Shown: positions 42,373 to 52,675 of the stretch, piece by piece | Position numbering within the stretch: position 1 is the first letter of the stretch | Layout: each line of letters opens with the position of its first letter | Source: Zoogloea sp. | GTDB lineage: Bacteria > Pseudomonadota > Gammaproteobacteria > Burkholderiales > Rhodocyclaceae | Length of the DNA: 64,000 bases | Direction: 5' to 3' | Assembly: GCF_017302315.1 (NCBI RefSeq) | Contig: NZ_JAFLDT010000001.1 | Span: 1 to 64,000 of the forward strand | Notes under the pieces: model-generated | Databases searched by the model: none | The model's input: only the letters and a program-made list of their open reading frames with translations | Told to the model about the DNA's origin: nothing | Translations under genes and position numbers: made by a program

Positions 42373-45162
42373 TCAAAGTGAGGCGCGGAGCTTGTCGATT
42401 TCGTTGCGGATCGGCGCCTTCTCCGGAGCATTCTTCAGAGCCTCGTCCAGTTCCTTGCGTGCCCCATCCTTGTCACCATTCGCCGCCAGGGCCTTCGCTA
42501 GGCTCAACCGTAGCTGCGGAAGTCTGGGGCCAAGGCTCACTGCCTTGCGAAGGTTCTCCAGGCCCTTGGCCTTCTCACCATTTTCAAGCTGTAGAACCCC
42601 GAGGGTATCGAGTATCACCGGGCTATTTGGCGCCAATGCCAATGCCTGCTGGGCAACACCTACAGCGCTCTTGTCATTGAGCTTGCCCAATGCCCAGGCA
42701 AGGTTGTTCAACACCATCGGGTTCTTCGGCGCGATCTCTTGCATCTGACGGTATTGATGAACGGCCTGATCGTACTTCTGCTCAGCAAGACTGCGCTCGG
42801 CAAGGTAGGTCCGGACCGTGAGATCCTTGGGATTCGCCTTGATCCAGTCAGCCGCCAGCTTCGCAGCCTCAGAAGACTGGTTGGCCATGAGATGGGCGTT
42901 ATGCAGGCGAATGATCGAAGCAGCGCTCTTCTCACGCTTGTAGGCTTCCTCATAAAGCTTGACAGCCTCTGCGCGTTTGTCGATCGCAAGCAGACTCTCG
43001 GCTTCAAGAACGTAACCGATGGCCAAGTCCTTGCGCTGGCTTTGGACGTCTTTCGCAATCGCAATTGCCGCGTCACCCCGCTTGTCGTTCAGAAGGACGG
43101 CGACCAGACGCTGCTGCGCCTCCAGCGAGTCGGGCTTGATCGCCAGTGCCTTGCGAAGGTTCTGCTCCGCCCCTGCGGTGTCCTTCGAACTCATCATCAG
43201 GTCAGCAATGGCGATGAGCGGAATGGGCGATGAGGGGACACGCGCAACGAGCTTGTTATAGGTCGCAAGAGCTTGCTGCGTTTCACCTGCAGCGACCTGG
43301 GAGCGACCGAGAAGATCAAGCACCGCAGGCTCATCCGGAGCCGTTGCAGCAGCCTCCTGGGAAAGACTCAAAGCACGCTTCACATCGCCCGACTGGACAA
43401 GCAAGCGCACCAGAGCCAGACGTACGGGAAGCGAAGTGGGACTGGCCGCCAGGCCCTTCTCGAGGACCGTCTGCACGTCCTTGGCCTGCGCTCCCGTCAT
43501 CGCCATGAACTCGGCGTACTGCAGGTAGGCCTGCGCATGGCTAGGATTCTTGGACAGGAAGCCTTCGTAGCGTTTGCGGGCCACATCGAGCTGCTTGTCC
43601 TGGATGTCAAGGCGGGCCAGATTGCTCAGCGCCGGCAGGAAGTCCGATTTCAGCTCCAGAGCCTTCTCGAAGGCCTTTCGCGCGCCGGCACTGTCCTTGA
43701 GTACCAGTAGAACGCCACCCTTCATGTTGTGGGTGACGGGGTCATTGGGCTTCTTCTTCTCGAGCGTCTGAACCGCAGCCATGGCCTTGGCAGTCTCATT
43801 GCGCCGCAGGTGCGCCATGATCAGGGTGACGTCGGCCTGGATGTTCTCAGCGTCCAGTGCGGAAGCAGCCTCAAGATCCTGGAAGGCGCGCTCTGTTTCG
43901 CCGCCGGCGAGTCGCGACACACCGAGCCGAGTCCGGAATTGGGCGTTGTTGGGGTCAGCCTTGGCCGCGCGCGCGAAGTACTCCTCCGAACGGGTGAAAT
44001 CACCATTCATGGCGTACACCTGCCCCGCAAGATTCAGCACCGCGACGTCCTCGGAATTGTCCTTTGTCAGAGGCTGGAGCAACTCGAGAGCCTTGCCCGG
44101 CTCACGCATCCCCAGATAGGCGGACACCAGCAGACGCCGCGCATACAGATGGCCTGGCACCTTATCGAGCACCTTGGTCAGGTTTTCCTGCGCCTGGGAA
44201 AAATCATTTCGCTGCAACTGCAGCGACGCGGCCAGGAGCAACGCCGGAACATACTCGGGGGCAACTCGCAGCACCTGCTGAATACCCTCATAGGCCTCCT
44301 TGTTCTTGCCGTTCTTCAGGTCAAGAAAGGCCTGCATGTAGATCGCCAGCGGGTGATTTCCCACAGCCTTCCGCAAGGCGCCAACCTTGGCCTGGGCAGC
44401 TTCAAGCTTGTTGGCACGGATCAGTAGCGAGATCACGCTCTGGTAGGCAGCAATCTCGGTCGGCTTCCCCTCTATCACCGCTTCATAGGCAGTAATGGCT
44501 TCGTCGGTCCGGTTCTTGGCCAGCAGCAGATCTCCGCGCAGGCTATGGGCTTCCGGCAACTTGGGCGAGTCCTTCAACACCGCATCCACATCTACCATCG
44601 CGCCATCAAGATCCCGATCAAGGGCACGCATGCGGGCAAGCCCGACTCGTGCCAGCGGAAAGCCGGCCGACGCCTTGATGGCCCCGTTAAACTCCTCTTG
44701 GGCGGGAATGCGCTTGCCCTGTTGAAGCAAGGCAAAACCCTTGGACGTCATCAGCGAAGCCTTCGCTTCAGACTGGCTCAGCTCCTTGCTACCCAATTCG
44801 GTGATGATGCGCTGCCCTTGACCACCGGCAAGCATGGCCTGGGCAAGCAGCGGAACAACCTCATCCGGTGAAAAACCCATATCAAGGGCACGGGTAAGCT
44901 CTTTCTCGGCGCCGGCATAATCACCCTGATCGAAATTCACCTTGCCCAGTAGAAAACGCGCCTCGGCAAAAGTCGGATTCTTCTGCAACGCATTCTTCAA
45001 CTGGATCGAAGCCGCGTTGCGATCATTCTTGGCCATGTACGCCTTGGCCGATGCAAGCATGGACTCCGGACTGTCTCCGCAGGCCGCGAGCAGAAGTACA
45101 CAGAGGGCGCTGACGGCGGTGTTCCGCACCCGGTTTTGTTTGGTCTGGGAACGCATCTGCAT
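42373..45162 (-). CDS. prsT: PEP-CTERM system TPR-repeat lipoprotein PrsT
   Basis: About 929 residues of tetratricopeptide repeats after a lipobox (LLLAACGD, Cys28), so it should be anchored in the outer membrane or periplasm. The size, repeat content and position after prsR match PrsT of exosortase/PEP-CTERM loci, where it is thought to assist exopolysaccharide or protein export. The start may be ATG at 45162, with AAGGA close upstream, or a GTG at 45177 that overlaps the prsR stop. Confidence 0.92.
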   Translation of the reverse strand: MQMRSQTKQNRVRNTAVSALCVLLLAACGDSPESMLASAKAYMAKNDRNAASIQLKNALQKNPTFAEARFLLGKVNFDQGDYAGAEKELTRALDMGFSPDEVVPLLAQAMLAGGQGQRIITELGSKELSQSEAKASLMTSKGFALLQQGKRIPAQEEFNGAIKASAGFPLARVGLARMRALDRDLDGAMVDVDAVLKDSPKLPEAHSLRGDLLLAKNRTDEAITAYEAVIEGKPTEIAAYQSVISLLIRANKLEAAQAKVGALRKAVGNHPLAIYMQAFLDLKNGKNKEAYEGIQQVLRVAPEYVPALLLAASLQLQRNDFSQAQENLTKVLDKVPGHLYARRLLVSAYLGMREPGKALELLQPLTKDNSEDVAVLNLAGQVYAMNGDFTRSEEYFARAAKADPNNAQFRTRLGVSRLAGGETERAFQDLEAASALDAENIQADVTLIMAHLRRNETAKAMAAVQTLEKKKPNDPVTHNMKGGVLLVLKDSAGARKAFEKALELKSDFLPALSNLARLDIQDKQLDVARKRYEGFLSKNPSHAQAYLQYAEFMAMTGAQAKDVQTVLEKGLAASPTSLPVRLALVRLLVQSGDVKRALSLSQEAAATAPDEPAVLDLLGRSQVAAGETQQALATYNKLVARVPSSPIPLIAIADLMMSSKDTAGAEQNLRKALAIKPDSLEAQQRLVAVLLNDKRGDAAIAIAKDVQSQRKDLAIGYVLEAESLLAIDKRAEAVKLYEEAYKREKSAASIIRLHNAHLMANQSSEAAKLAADWIKANPKDLTVRTYLAERSLAEQKYDQAVHQYRQMQEIAPKNPMVLNNLAWALGKLNDKSAVGVAQQALALAPNSPVILDTLGVLQLENGEKAKGLENLRKAVSLGPRLPQLRLSLAKALAANGDKDGARKELDEALKNAPEKAPIRNEIDKLRASL

Positions 45163-45173
45163 GGATCCTTGAA

Positions 45174-46544
45174 TCACGTTGAGATTTCTTTCTTGAGTCC
45201 GAAACGGTTCATCAAATCATAGAGAGTGGGGCGGCTGATACCCAGCACCTCGGCAGCCCGCGCCACGTTGCCATTCACCCTGGCCATGACGCGGACGACG
45301 GCACGCCGCTCGGCCTCTTCGCGCACCTCACGCAGATTGAGGGCCTGCAATCCCTCATCGCTGTCATCCTGATTCAGGCCGATGTCATTGGCGGTGATGC
45401 AGTTCCCGTCGGCCATGATCACTGCACGCTTGATGGCGTTCTCCAACTCGCGGATGTTACCGGGCCAGCGGTGCATCTCGATACTCTGCACCGCATCATC
45501 GGTGAGCGACATGGAGCCACGCCCATGGTCATTGGCAAAGCGCTGCACGAAAGCATGGGCAAGCAGCACGGCATCGCCGTCGCGATCACGCAACGCGGGA
45601 ATATCCACCACGATCTCGGCAAGCCGATAGTAGAGATCCTCGCGGAATCGCCCGGCCTGGATAAGCCCCTTCACATCCTGATGAGTGGCGCAGACGATGC
45701 GGACATCGACGGGAATCTCGTCCCGCCCGCCGATACGTTCGATCACCCGCTCCTGGAGGAAGCGCAACAGTTTGGCCTGCAGGGGCATCGGAAGATCACC
45801 GATTTCATCAAGAAACAACGTGCCCTTGTTGGCCACCTCGATCTTGCCAAGCGTTTGCTTGACAGCCCCCGTGAACGCCCCCTTCTCATAGCCGAACAGC
45901 TCACTCTCCAGAAGATTCTCGGGAATGGCAGCACAGTTGATCGCTACAAAGCGCTCGTTACGGCGTGGCGACAGCTCATGCAACCCCCGGGCCAGCACCT
46001 CCTTGCCCGTCCCGCTCTCTCCGAGAAGCATCACTGTCACGTTCGCAGAAGCCACACGCTCAATCAACCGACACAACTTGAGCATTCCGCCATCCCGCGT
46101 GATCACGCCCGACAGGGCACTGCCCTGCTGGACCTTCAGGCGGCGGTTGTCTTGTTGCAGATCGTAGAGCCGCAGCGCCCGGTCAAGGGTCAAGGAAAGG
46201 AGCTCAGGCTCGAAGGGCTTGGCAAAAAAATCATACGCCCCCATCCCCACTGCGCGAACGGCGTTTTCCCTATCATGCTGCCCGGTCAGGACGACGACCT
46301 TGGTGTCTGGCGCCAATGCCAGAATCTCGCCGAGAAGGCGGAAGCCCTCCGTCACATCATCGGGAAACGGCGGAAGTCCGAGATCCATCGTGACGACCGC
46401 AGGCTCATGCCGCCGCAATTGGGCAATGGCCTCTTCCCGATTGTTAGCAACCACTGTTTCATACTGGTCGAAGGCCCAGCGCATCTGCTTCTGCAGTGCG
46501 GGATCGTCCTCGACGATCAGCAATGTCCTGCGTTTCTCGCTCAT
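45174..46544 (-). CDS. prsR: PEP-CTERM system sigma-54 response regulator PrsR
   Basis: NtrC-type activator, 456 residues. The receiver domain (about 1-125) has LIVEDDP, MDLGLPPFPDD and KPFEPE. The AAA+ domain has Walker A GESGTGKE and the sigma-54 contact GAFTGA, and DEIGDLPM. The FIS-type HTH at the end is EVLGISRPTLYDLMNRFG. The start at 46544 is four bases after the prsK stop. In floc-forming relatives the PrsK-PrsR pair, with RpoN, drives PEP-CTERM protein genes. No such target gene is in the window. Confidence 0.94.
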   Translation of the reverse strand: MSEKRRTLLIVEDDPALQKQMRWAFDQYETVVANNREEAIAQLRRHEPAVVTMDLGLPPFPDDVTEGFRLLGEILALAPDTKVVVLTGQHDRENAVRAVGMGAYDFFAKPFEPELLSLTLDRALRLYDLQQDNRRLKVQQGSALSGVITRDGGMLKLCRLIERVASANVTVMLLGESGTGKEVLARGLHELSPRRNERFVAINCAAIPENLLESELFGYEKGAFTGAVKQTLGKIEVANKGTLFLDEIGDLPMPLQAKLLRFLQERVIERIGGRDEIPVDVRIVCATHQDVKGLIQAGRFREDLYYRLAEIVVDIPALRDRDGDAVLLAHAFVQRFANDHGRGSMSLTDDAVQSIEMHRWPGNIRELENAIKRAVIMADGNCITANDIGLNQDDSDEGLQALNLREVREEAERRAVVRVMARVNGNVARAAEVLGISRPTLYDLMNRFGLKKEIST

Positions 46545-46548
46545 ATTC

Positions 46549-48648
46549 CTAGTTTGCCATCGCTTCGTTACCGTCATTCCGGACGGACGCTGCAATGGGC
46601 AATCGGATATCGAACCGGGTTCCCGTGCCCACGTCACTGACAACGGTCAAACTCCCCCCCAGTTCCTGCACATATTGCTGTGCCTCGTAGGCGCCGATGC
46701 CCATTCCGCTCGCCTTAGTCGTCTGGAAAGGCTTGAAAAGTTGTTCCCGAATAAAGGCAGCAGACATACCCGACCCGGTATCCCGAACCGTGATGCATGC
46801 CTGATTACGCTCCTGGGATAGCTCCACTGACACACTACCATGCTCGGGAGTTGCGTCGAGGGCATTTTGCACGATATGCCCGAGGATGCGCTCAAGCCGC
46901 TCCGCATGGGCCAGGACGGAGATTTCGGGGGCGCCTTCGGCGAGAACGGGACAGGGGATGAACATTCGCTTCGACTGCACCACGTGCTTGACCAGCCCTT
47001 TGAGGGACACGGGCTTGGGCTGGTTGATCGGCGTCTTCTCCATCAATTGAGTCATCAGGCCGCGCATCCGTTCCTCCACGTGACGGACGGTATCCAGCAT
47101 GTCAGCCTGGAACTCCGGATTGTCCTTGTGTCGCTCGGCGTTGCGCAACATCAGGGACATTTGGGCCACCAGATTTTTTAGATCATGCACCACAAAGGCC
47201 GACATCCGATTGAAGGCATCGAACTTGCGGGCCTCAAGGAGGGCTTCAGTGGCCTGCATGCGGGCAAAGTAGCTGGCCGCCTGCCGACCGGCCATTTTCA
47301 AAAGATCGAGTACTTCCCAGTTTACGTCAATGGGAGTACGTGGCGTCAGCAAGATGACGAACCCCACCAGAACCCCGGAGGAAATGAGGGGAACGATCAA
47401 CCACATGTCGGTGATTTCAGATGCCCACTCCGGTATTGACACCTCGCCACCACCTACCGAGAAACCGCTTCGCAGCTCCGCCAGATTGACCACCCACTCC
47501 CGCTCGAGCAGAAAGCCCGTGAAGGCCGACCCCTCCTTCTCCACAACCCCGTAATGTGGCATGTTCAGACGTGCCTGCTGGCTGAAGCAGCCGCTTGCAT
47601 CCCGAAGCCACACACCCCCACCGGGACTCTCAACCAGATCCGCCAGAGCCTTGACCACAGACTCACCAAGGCTGAGCCCATCCCCGGCGACGGACAGGGC
47701 CTGCGTCACCCCCAGCCACTCGGTGCGGTAGTCGTAGCGATAGGCGAAAAAGTGCTTGGCGAGCAAGACCCGCAGACGTGCGCGAAACGCGCCCGAGAAA
47801 ATCAGAACACCAAGGAACAGCACACCACCAAAAAGCAGTACCAGTTGCAGCGCCTCGCCCCACTCGCCACCGAAATAGCGCATGTAGTATCCCGCCCCGG
47901 CGATCAGCAGCAGATAGACACCTGAAACCGCCAAGGCTGTGGAGTGGAAAACCACGTGCCGGGAGATCGAAATCCGGAAAGTCCATTCGGGATTTCGCGA
48001 GGCGGAAAGCGCCACCAGAGGAATGGTCAAGGTATGGGCGAACGCCCGCGCACTCCAGATGACCGGGTGAATCCGACTGAAGAGGAGAGCGTCGGCAAAA
48101 AGGTAGACGTCGAAGGCGAACAGCCCACCGAGTGCCAGCACCATGGGCTTGATACCCCAGCGCGAGCGTTCGGGAACCGAGCGATAGAACAGCTCAAGCA
48201 GCACAAGCCCGAAGACCGAGGTCATCAACGAGGTCGTCGCCCAGGTTCGCAGCGGCGTGCCGTAAACAGGCAACCCCATGCTGAAACACAGCACTCCCGC
48301 AGCGCCCAGTGAGACGACCGCGAGCGTCATGGGCTTCGGCCATCTAGGGGGCACCTCCCCTTCGTACTCGGCTGTGGGCTGAAACACCAGCGCCACCAGG
48401 AACCCGAACCAGGCACCCATGCGCAGCACGTCAAGCAGGTTGCCCAGCAGAAAAAGCCAATTCCACCCGGTCAGGGCAAAAGCCCAGTTGGCAGATGCCC
48501 AGAGGGCACTGACACCCATGGCAGCAATGAGAAATGAACCCCGCGAACCATTGCGCCACGCCAAGCCAAGATAGACCGCAAACAGTGCATGGATGACCGC
48601 TGCAATTGCGTGACTCCACGCAGCAACCTGGGAAAACGTGGGTTCCAT
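46549..48648 (-). CDS. prsK: PEP-CTERM system sensor histidine kinase PrsK
   Basis: A 699-residue membrane kinase. About eight to nine membrane helices occupy the first ~300 residues, followed by a GAF-like domain (about 310-465). The phospho-acceptor His is in SAFVVHDLKNLVAQ (about 495) and the ATPase domain follows, with ITVRDTGSGMSAAF and ASGMGIGAYEAQQYV. The HDLKN variant of the H-box is typical of PrsK. Partner of the adjacent PrsR. It starts after a terminator that ends the glycosyltransferase transcript. Confidence 0.93.
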   Translation of the reverse strand: MEPTFSQVAAWSHAIAAVIHALFAVYLGLAWRNGSRGSFLIAAMGVSALWASANWAFALTGWNWLFLLGNLLDVLRMGAWFGFLVALVFQPTAEYEGEVPPRWPKPMTLAVVSLGAAGVLCFSMGLPVYGTPLRTWATTSLMTSVFGLVLLELFYRSVPERSRWGIKPMVLALGGLFAFDVYLFADALLFSRIHPVIWSARAFAHTLTIPLVALSASRNPEWTFRISISRHVVFHSTALAVSGVYLLLIAGAGYYMRYFGGEWGEALQLVLLFGGVLFLGVLIFSGAFRARLRVLLAKHFFAYRYDYRTEWLGVTQALSVAGDGLSLGESVVKALADLVESPGGGVWLRDASGCFSQQARLNMPHYGVVEKEGSAFTGFLLEREWVVNLAELRSGFSVGGGEVSIPEWASEITDMWLIVPLISSGVLVGFVILLTPRTPIDVNWEVLDLLKMAGRQAASYFARMQATEALLEARKFDAFNRMSAFVVHDLKNLVAQMSLMLRNAERHKDNPEFQADMLDTVRHVEERMRGLMTQLMEKTPINQPKPVSLKGLVKHVVQSKRMFIPCPVLAEGAPEISVLAHAERLERILGHIVQNALDATPEHGSVSVELSQERNQACITVRDTGSGMSAAFIREQLFKPFQTTKASGMGIGAYEAQQYVQELGGSLTVVSDVGTGTRFDIRLPIAASVRNDGNEAMAN

Positions 48649-48660
48649 CGGGCCTCAGCA

Positions 48661-48692
48661 GAAAAACAAACGCTCCCGAACAGCGGGAGCGT
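48661..48692 (-). terminator. Intrinsic terminator after the XrtA glycosyltransferase gene
   Basis: On the minus strand ACGCTCCCG-CTGTT-CGGGAGCGT (9-bp stem, 5-base loop) followed by TTGTTTTTC. It separates the glycosyltransferase gene from prsK, although both point the same way. Confidence 0.85.
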
Positions 48693-48722
48693 CTGACCTC
48701 CCCTTACAGGGAAGGGGCGAAA

Positions 48723-50108
48723 TCAGTGGGCACCGTCACCCGTCAGCACCACCCGAACCGTCTCGAAAAGAACCACCGTATCAAGGAACAGGGTGTGGTT
48801 TTTCACGTAGTAGAGATCGTACTGCAGTTTGTTGATGGCATCATCAACCGACGAACCATACTGGTAGCGAACCTGGGCCCAACCCGTAACCCCCGGCTTC
48901 ACGCAGTGCCGCACGGCGTAGAAAGGGATGTCGCGAGTAAGCTGATCGACGAAGAAGGGGCGCTCCGGACGCGGGCCAACCAGACTCATATCCCCTTTCA
49001 GGACATTGAACAGCTGGGGCAGCTCATCGATACGCACCTTGCGGATGAAACGCCCGACGCGGGTCACACGATCATCGTTGGCGCTGGCCCAACGGGGCTT
49101 GCCATCACGCTCCGCGTCCCGACGCATGCTGCGGAACTTGGTCACTTTGAAGAGACGTCCGCCCAGACCAACCCGCTCTTGACGGTAGAACACCGGCGCG
49201 CCGTCCTCGATAACGATCAGCAACGCTGCCAGCACCATCACCGGCGCAGCCAGGATCAGCAGGATCAGGGAAGCAACGATATCGAAGATACGCTTGACCA
49301 GCGTACGGCTCCAGCCCTGACGGAAGCCCTCACCATAGATGAGCCAGCTGGCACGCAGGGAGTCAATGCGAACCTGACCGCGAACACGTTCGAAGAAGCT
49401 GGAAAGGTCGAGCACCTTGATACCTGCCATCTTGCAATCAAGCAGCTCCCGCAGGGGGATCACCCCGCCGCGCCTCTCCTTGAGCGCAACAATGATCTCA
49501 TTGACGCGGAGATGATTCGCCGTTGCCAGCAGACTCCCTTCGACATGGATGATCCGCTTAGGGTCAACACGTACTTCCTCGCCGGGACCGGACGGAAAGA
49601 AACCCACAACCTGCAGCCCCCTGCTGGGAGAGTGCGTAAGCGCATGCTCGACCGCCACCGCATCGGCTCCCGTCCCGATCACCATGATCCGTTTAACCAG
49701 CACACCCGCTCCCACACGCCGAACAGCAAAACCGCGCGCCACTACGACAAAACCGAGCAGCGCCACCACATTGAGTTCCATCGCCTCGTGGGCAAACTCA
49801 CCCCACGGCAAGACCTGAAAGATACCGTAGGCCACAGGAATACTGAGAGCGATTGACATCGCGACACGCATCAGCGTCTCGCGGACCCCCCCGCCGAAAC
49901 TCACCCGGTAAAGCCCGAGGGCGCCGTTGAGGATCATCATCGTAACGGCAAAAGCGAAAGCCGAAGGCACCACCGTTGCCAGAACGGCACCATCCACCTT
50001 GCTCTGCAGCACGAACACGGCGATCACCGCGAAGAACAGGAGCATTGCATCGAAGAGCACCTGCAGGACGGTACTGGACGGAACGTAATGATTGAAAAGT
50101 TTCAGCAT
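48723..50108 (-). CDS. XrtA/PEP-CTERM-associated sugar transferase
   Basis: Polyprenyl-phosphate sugar-1-phosphate transferase of the WcaJ/EpsB-like family, about 461 residues. It starts exopolysaccharide chains at the inner membrane. Four N-terminal membrane helices (about 15-110) precede a CoA-binding-like domain ([17 protein letters not shown]). A fifth helix and the catalytic domain follow, with [29 protein letters not shown] and [14 protein letters not shown]. The [15 protein letters not shown] start is typical of the exosortase-linked subgroup. A TTG at 50123 is an alternative start. Confidence 0.92.
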   Translation of the reverse strand: MLKLFNHYVPSSTVLQVLFDAMLLFFAVIAVFVLQSKVDGAVLATVVPSAFAFAVTMMILNGALGLYRVSFGGGVRETLMRVAMSIALSIPVAYGIFQVLPWGEFAHEAMELNVVALLGFVVVARGFAVRRVGAGVLVKRIMVIGTGADAVAVEHALTHSPSRGLQVVGFFPSGPGEEVRVDPKRIIHVEGSLLATANHLRVNEIIVALKERRGGVIPLRELLDCKMAGIKVLDLSSFFERVRGQVRIDSLRASWLIYGEGFRQGWSRTLVKRIFDIVASLILLILAAPVMVLAALLIVIEDGAPVFYRQERVGLGGRLFKVTKFRSMRRDAERDGKPRWASANDDRVTRVGRFIRKVRIDELPQLFNVLKGDMSLVGPRPERPFFVDQLTRDIPFYAVRHCVKPGVTGWAQVRYQYGSSVDDAINKLQYDLYYVKNHTLFLDTVVLFETVRVVLTGDGAH

Positions 50109-50307
50109 CTCAAGCTTCGGCAACCCTTTGGAGGCTGCCGCCCATGCAGTTGGATGTTCTAAGGTCAGGCCGGCACACGCGCGCCCGATATGTTGCGGCG
50201 CATTATGTATGAAGAACGGGTCGGACCGTTCTGTCAGCGCCCATCAAAATTGCAAAATGCGTGAAAAAATGTATGTTCGAACAATAGCGCGAAGCCACCT
50301 CAGCCCC

Positions 50308-50323
50308 CGTGATCCCCGTCACG
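50308..50323. promoter_or_regulatory. CRP-like palindrome upstream of the glycosyltransferase gene
   Basis: CGTGA-TCCCCG-TCACG, a perfect inverted repeat with the 5-6-5 spacing of CRP/Clp/Vfr sites (TGTGA-N6-TCACA). It lies about 185-200 bases before the start codon in a 258-base gap that holds no gene. I found no convincing -24/-12 (sigma-54) element in the same gap. Confidence 0.3.
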
Positions 50324-50381
50324 CGATAATTACATTTCACATAAATTCCCCTGATCGACACCCATCGCCCCTGCGGTCGTC

Positions 50382-52277
50382 CTACAACTCGATCTGGGTG
50401 CCAAACTCAACGACCCGATTGGCCGGGATACAGAAGAAGTCGGCTGCACTGTGGGCGTTCCTGAACATCAGGATGAAGATCTGCTCACGCCAGCGCCCGA
50501 GGAGTGAACCTGCCCGTGGAATGAGCGTCTCCCGCCCCAGGAAGAAAGACGATTCCATCAGGACGAAAGGCAAACCCTGACCCTCGGCAAGCGCCAGCGC
50601 GGCAGGGATGTCCGGATCGTCCTTGAACCCGTAGCGTACGAACACCCGGTAGAAACCGAAATCCAGTTCCTCGACCTGCACCCGCTCGCTCGCCGGCACG
50701 TAGGGAACATCTTCGGTGATCATTGTTACGAGCACTACGCGGGCATGCAGAACCTTGTTGTGCAGCAGGTTATGCAGCAAGGCGCGCGGAACACCGTCCG
50801 GCGCCGTCGTCATGAACACCCCTGTCCCGGGCACACGTATCGGCGGATCGTGGAACATGGACTGGATGAACAGATCGAGGGGCATGGTATCCACCTGCAT
50901 TCTCTCCGTCAGGGCCGCCCTCCCCCTCTTCCAGATCATCAGCAGGGCGTGGATGAACAGGCCCAGGACCAGCGGAAACCAGCCCCCATCAAAGATCTTG
51001 ACCGTATTCGCGGCAAAGAAGGCGAAATCCACGGTGAGGAACACTGCGACAAAGGCCAGGGCGGAACCCCACCCCCACTTCCACAGAGCCCGGACGACAA
51101 GAAACGCCAACAGGGTGTCGATCATCATCGTCAGCGTCACCGCAATGCCGTAGGCCGAAGCCAGGGCGCTGGATGACCGGAACCCCAGGACCAGGGCAAT
51201 CACCGCGCCCAACAGCATCCAGTTCACATTCGGAACATAAATCTGACCAACCTCCTTTTCAGAGGTATGAATGATATGCACCCGGGGCGAATAGCCCAGC
51301 TGTACTGCCTGCTTGGTGAGGGAGAAGGCACCGGATATGACCGCCTGGGAGGCAATGATGGTGGCCAGTGTCGACAGGCCGACCATGGGATAAAGCAAAG
51401 GCTCCGGAACCAGGAGGTAGAAAGGGTTCTGCACCGCCGAAGGGTCGTCGAGAATCAAGGCGCCCTGCCCCAGATAGTTCAGGTATAGCGCAGGAAAGAC
51501 AAAGCCGAACCAGGCGAGCTTGATCGGACGGCGACCAAAATGCCCCATGTCGGCATACAGGGCCTCCCCTCCGGTGATCGCCAGCACGATCGCCCCCAAA
51601 GCCAGAAAGCCGATGCCCTTGTTGGCCGCGAAGAAGTGCACCGCGTGCAGCGGATTGAAGGCCTGCAGCACATCCGGGTGACGGACCACATTCATGGTCC
51701 CGAGTACCCCAAGAGTGGCGAACCAGAACAACATCACCGGACCGAAAACGGCGCCCACCCGCGCGGTCCCCTTGCTCTGGATCACGAACAGCCCCGTCAG
51801 CACCACCAGGGATATCGGCAGCACAAAGGGACGGAAGGCCGGCGTCGCCACTTCCAGCCCCTCGACAGCAGAAAGCACCGAAATGGCCGGGGTGATCACA
51901 CCATCACCGTAAAACAGGGCGGCTCCGAACAGGCCGACTGCCGACATCAAGCGGGCGAGGCGGGGCGAACGGGTGGTTCGCAGGGCCAGGGAGGTCAGCG
52001 CCATGATCCCCCCCTCCCCCCGGTTGTCGGCGCGGGTGATGTAAACCACGTACTTCAGGGACACCACGATGGTCAACGCCCAGAACACCAGTGACAGCAC
52101 ACCAAGCACATTGGCCGGGGTCACCGCGAGCCCATGATGCACGTTGAAGACCTCCTTCATCGTGTACAGGGGACTCGTACCGATATCGCCAAAGACCACT
52201 CCCATGGCGGCTAGCGCCACTGGAAGCACCTCGGCCGTGGATCGCTTGTCCTGACCTTCGGCAAGCACTGCTGACAT
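50382..52277 (-). CDS. kup: Potassium transporter Kup
   Basis: Proton-coupled K+ uptake permease; 631 residues with about 12 membrane helices and a cytoplasmic C-terminal domain (from about 450). GVVFGDIGTSPLYTMKEVF opens the family, and GEGGIMALTSL and NYLGQGAL are further hallmarks. The start at 52277 (MSAVLAEGQDKRS) has GGGAGG seven bases upstream and is preferred to an in-frame extension of 28 codons. It stands alone. Confidence 0.94.
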   Translation of the reverse strand: MSAVLAEGQDKRSTAEVLPVALAAMGVVFGDIGTSPLYTMKEVFNVHHGLAVTPANVLGVLSLVFWALTIVVSLKYVVYITRADNRGEGGIMALTSLALRTTRSPRLARLMSAVGLFGAALFYGDGVITPAISVLSAVEGLEVATPAFRPFVLPISLVVLTGLFVIQSKGTARVGAVFGPVMLFWFATLGVLGTMNVVRHPDVLQAFNPLHAVHFFAANKGIGFLALGAIVLAITGGEALYADMGHFGRRPIKLAWFGFVFPALYLNYLGQGALILDDPSAVQNPFYLLVPEPLLYPMVGLSTLATIIASQAVISGAFSLTKQAVQLGYSPRVHIIHTSEKEVGQIYVPNVNWMLLGAVIALVLGFRSSSALASAYGIAVTLTMMIDTLLAFLVVRALWKWGWGSALAFVAVFLTVDFAFFAANTVKIFDGGWFPLVLGLFIHALLMIWKRGRAALTERMQVDTMPLDLFIQSMFHDPPIRVPGTGVFMTTAPDGVPRALLHNLLHNKVLHARVVLVTMITEDVPYVPASERVQVEELDFGFYRVFVRYGFKDDPDIPAALALAEGQGLPFVLMESSFFLGRETLIPRAGSLLGRWREQIFILMFRNAHSAADFFCIPANRVVEFGTQIEL

Positions 52278-52675
52278 TCCACCCTCCCGGCACACGCCGA
52301 TTCGAAACAAACACCTCACCCGGAACCGCGATCTCGGATTCCGCAAAGCAACATCCGACAATTCAGACGTCTGGAGCCCTGCGGGACCGAGATACTACCG
52401 CATCGCAGCAAAAGAGGACGCGTATAGCCGGCGGTGAGTGCGTCACCTGATACGCCGAGGCTCAGATCCCCGGACGGTAGGGATGGCCGCTTCGGGGTGA
52501 CGCCTTGGGCGACACCAAGAAATCGCCAGCCAGGACTGAAGCCCGCCACGTGGGGGCCGATAATCATGGGTAACTGGCGAATGGAGCACCTCCCTCTCGA
52601 GCCCCTATCGGGCGAAACCCACCCGGAGGCCGGCGTGACAAGCAGCCATTCCCAAAGCCTGGATCTCAACGCCGC
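52278..52675. other. 398-base divergent intergenic region, possible structured RNA
   Basis: Lies between kup (-) and the GGDEF-EAL gene (+), with no convincing coding frame. It contains local hairpins, for example GGTGACGCC-TTG-GGCGACACC at about 52,496-52,516 with a flanking CTTC/GAAG pair, and a perfect CAGACGTCTG palindrome near 52,365. It matches no riboswitch consensus I can recall, on either strand. Confidence 0.4.

Noticed and set aside
50124..50381. Sigma-54 (-24/-12) promoter before the XrtA glycosyltransferase
   Set aside because: A TGGC occurs at about the right place, but no TTGC follows at the required spacing.
52441..52620. Known riboswitch (ydaO, c-di-GMP, cobalamin) upstream of kup or GGDEF-EAL
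   Set aside because: Isolated words such as GGGGTGA occur, but the conserved cores of these classes are absent in the right order on either strand.
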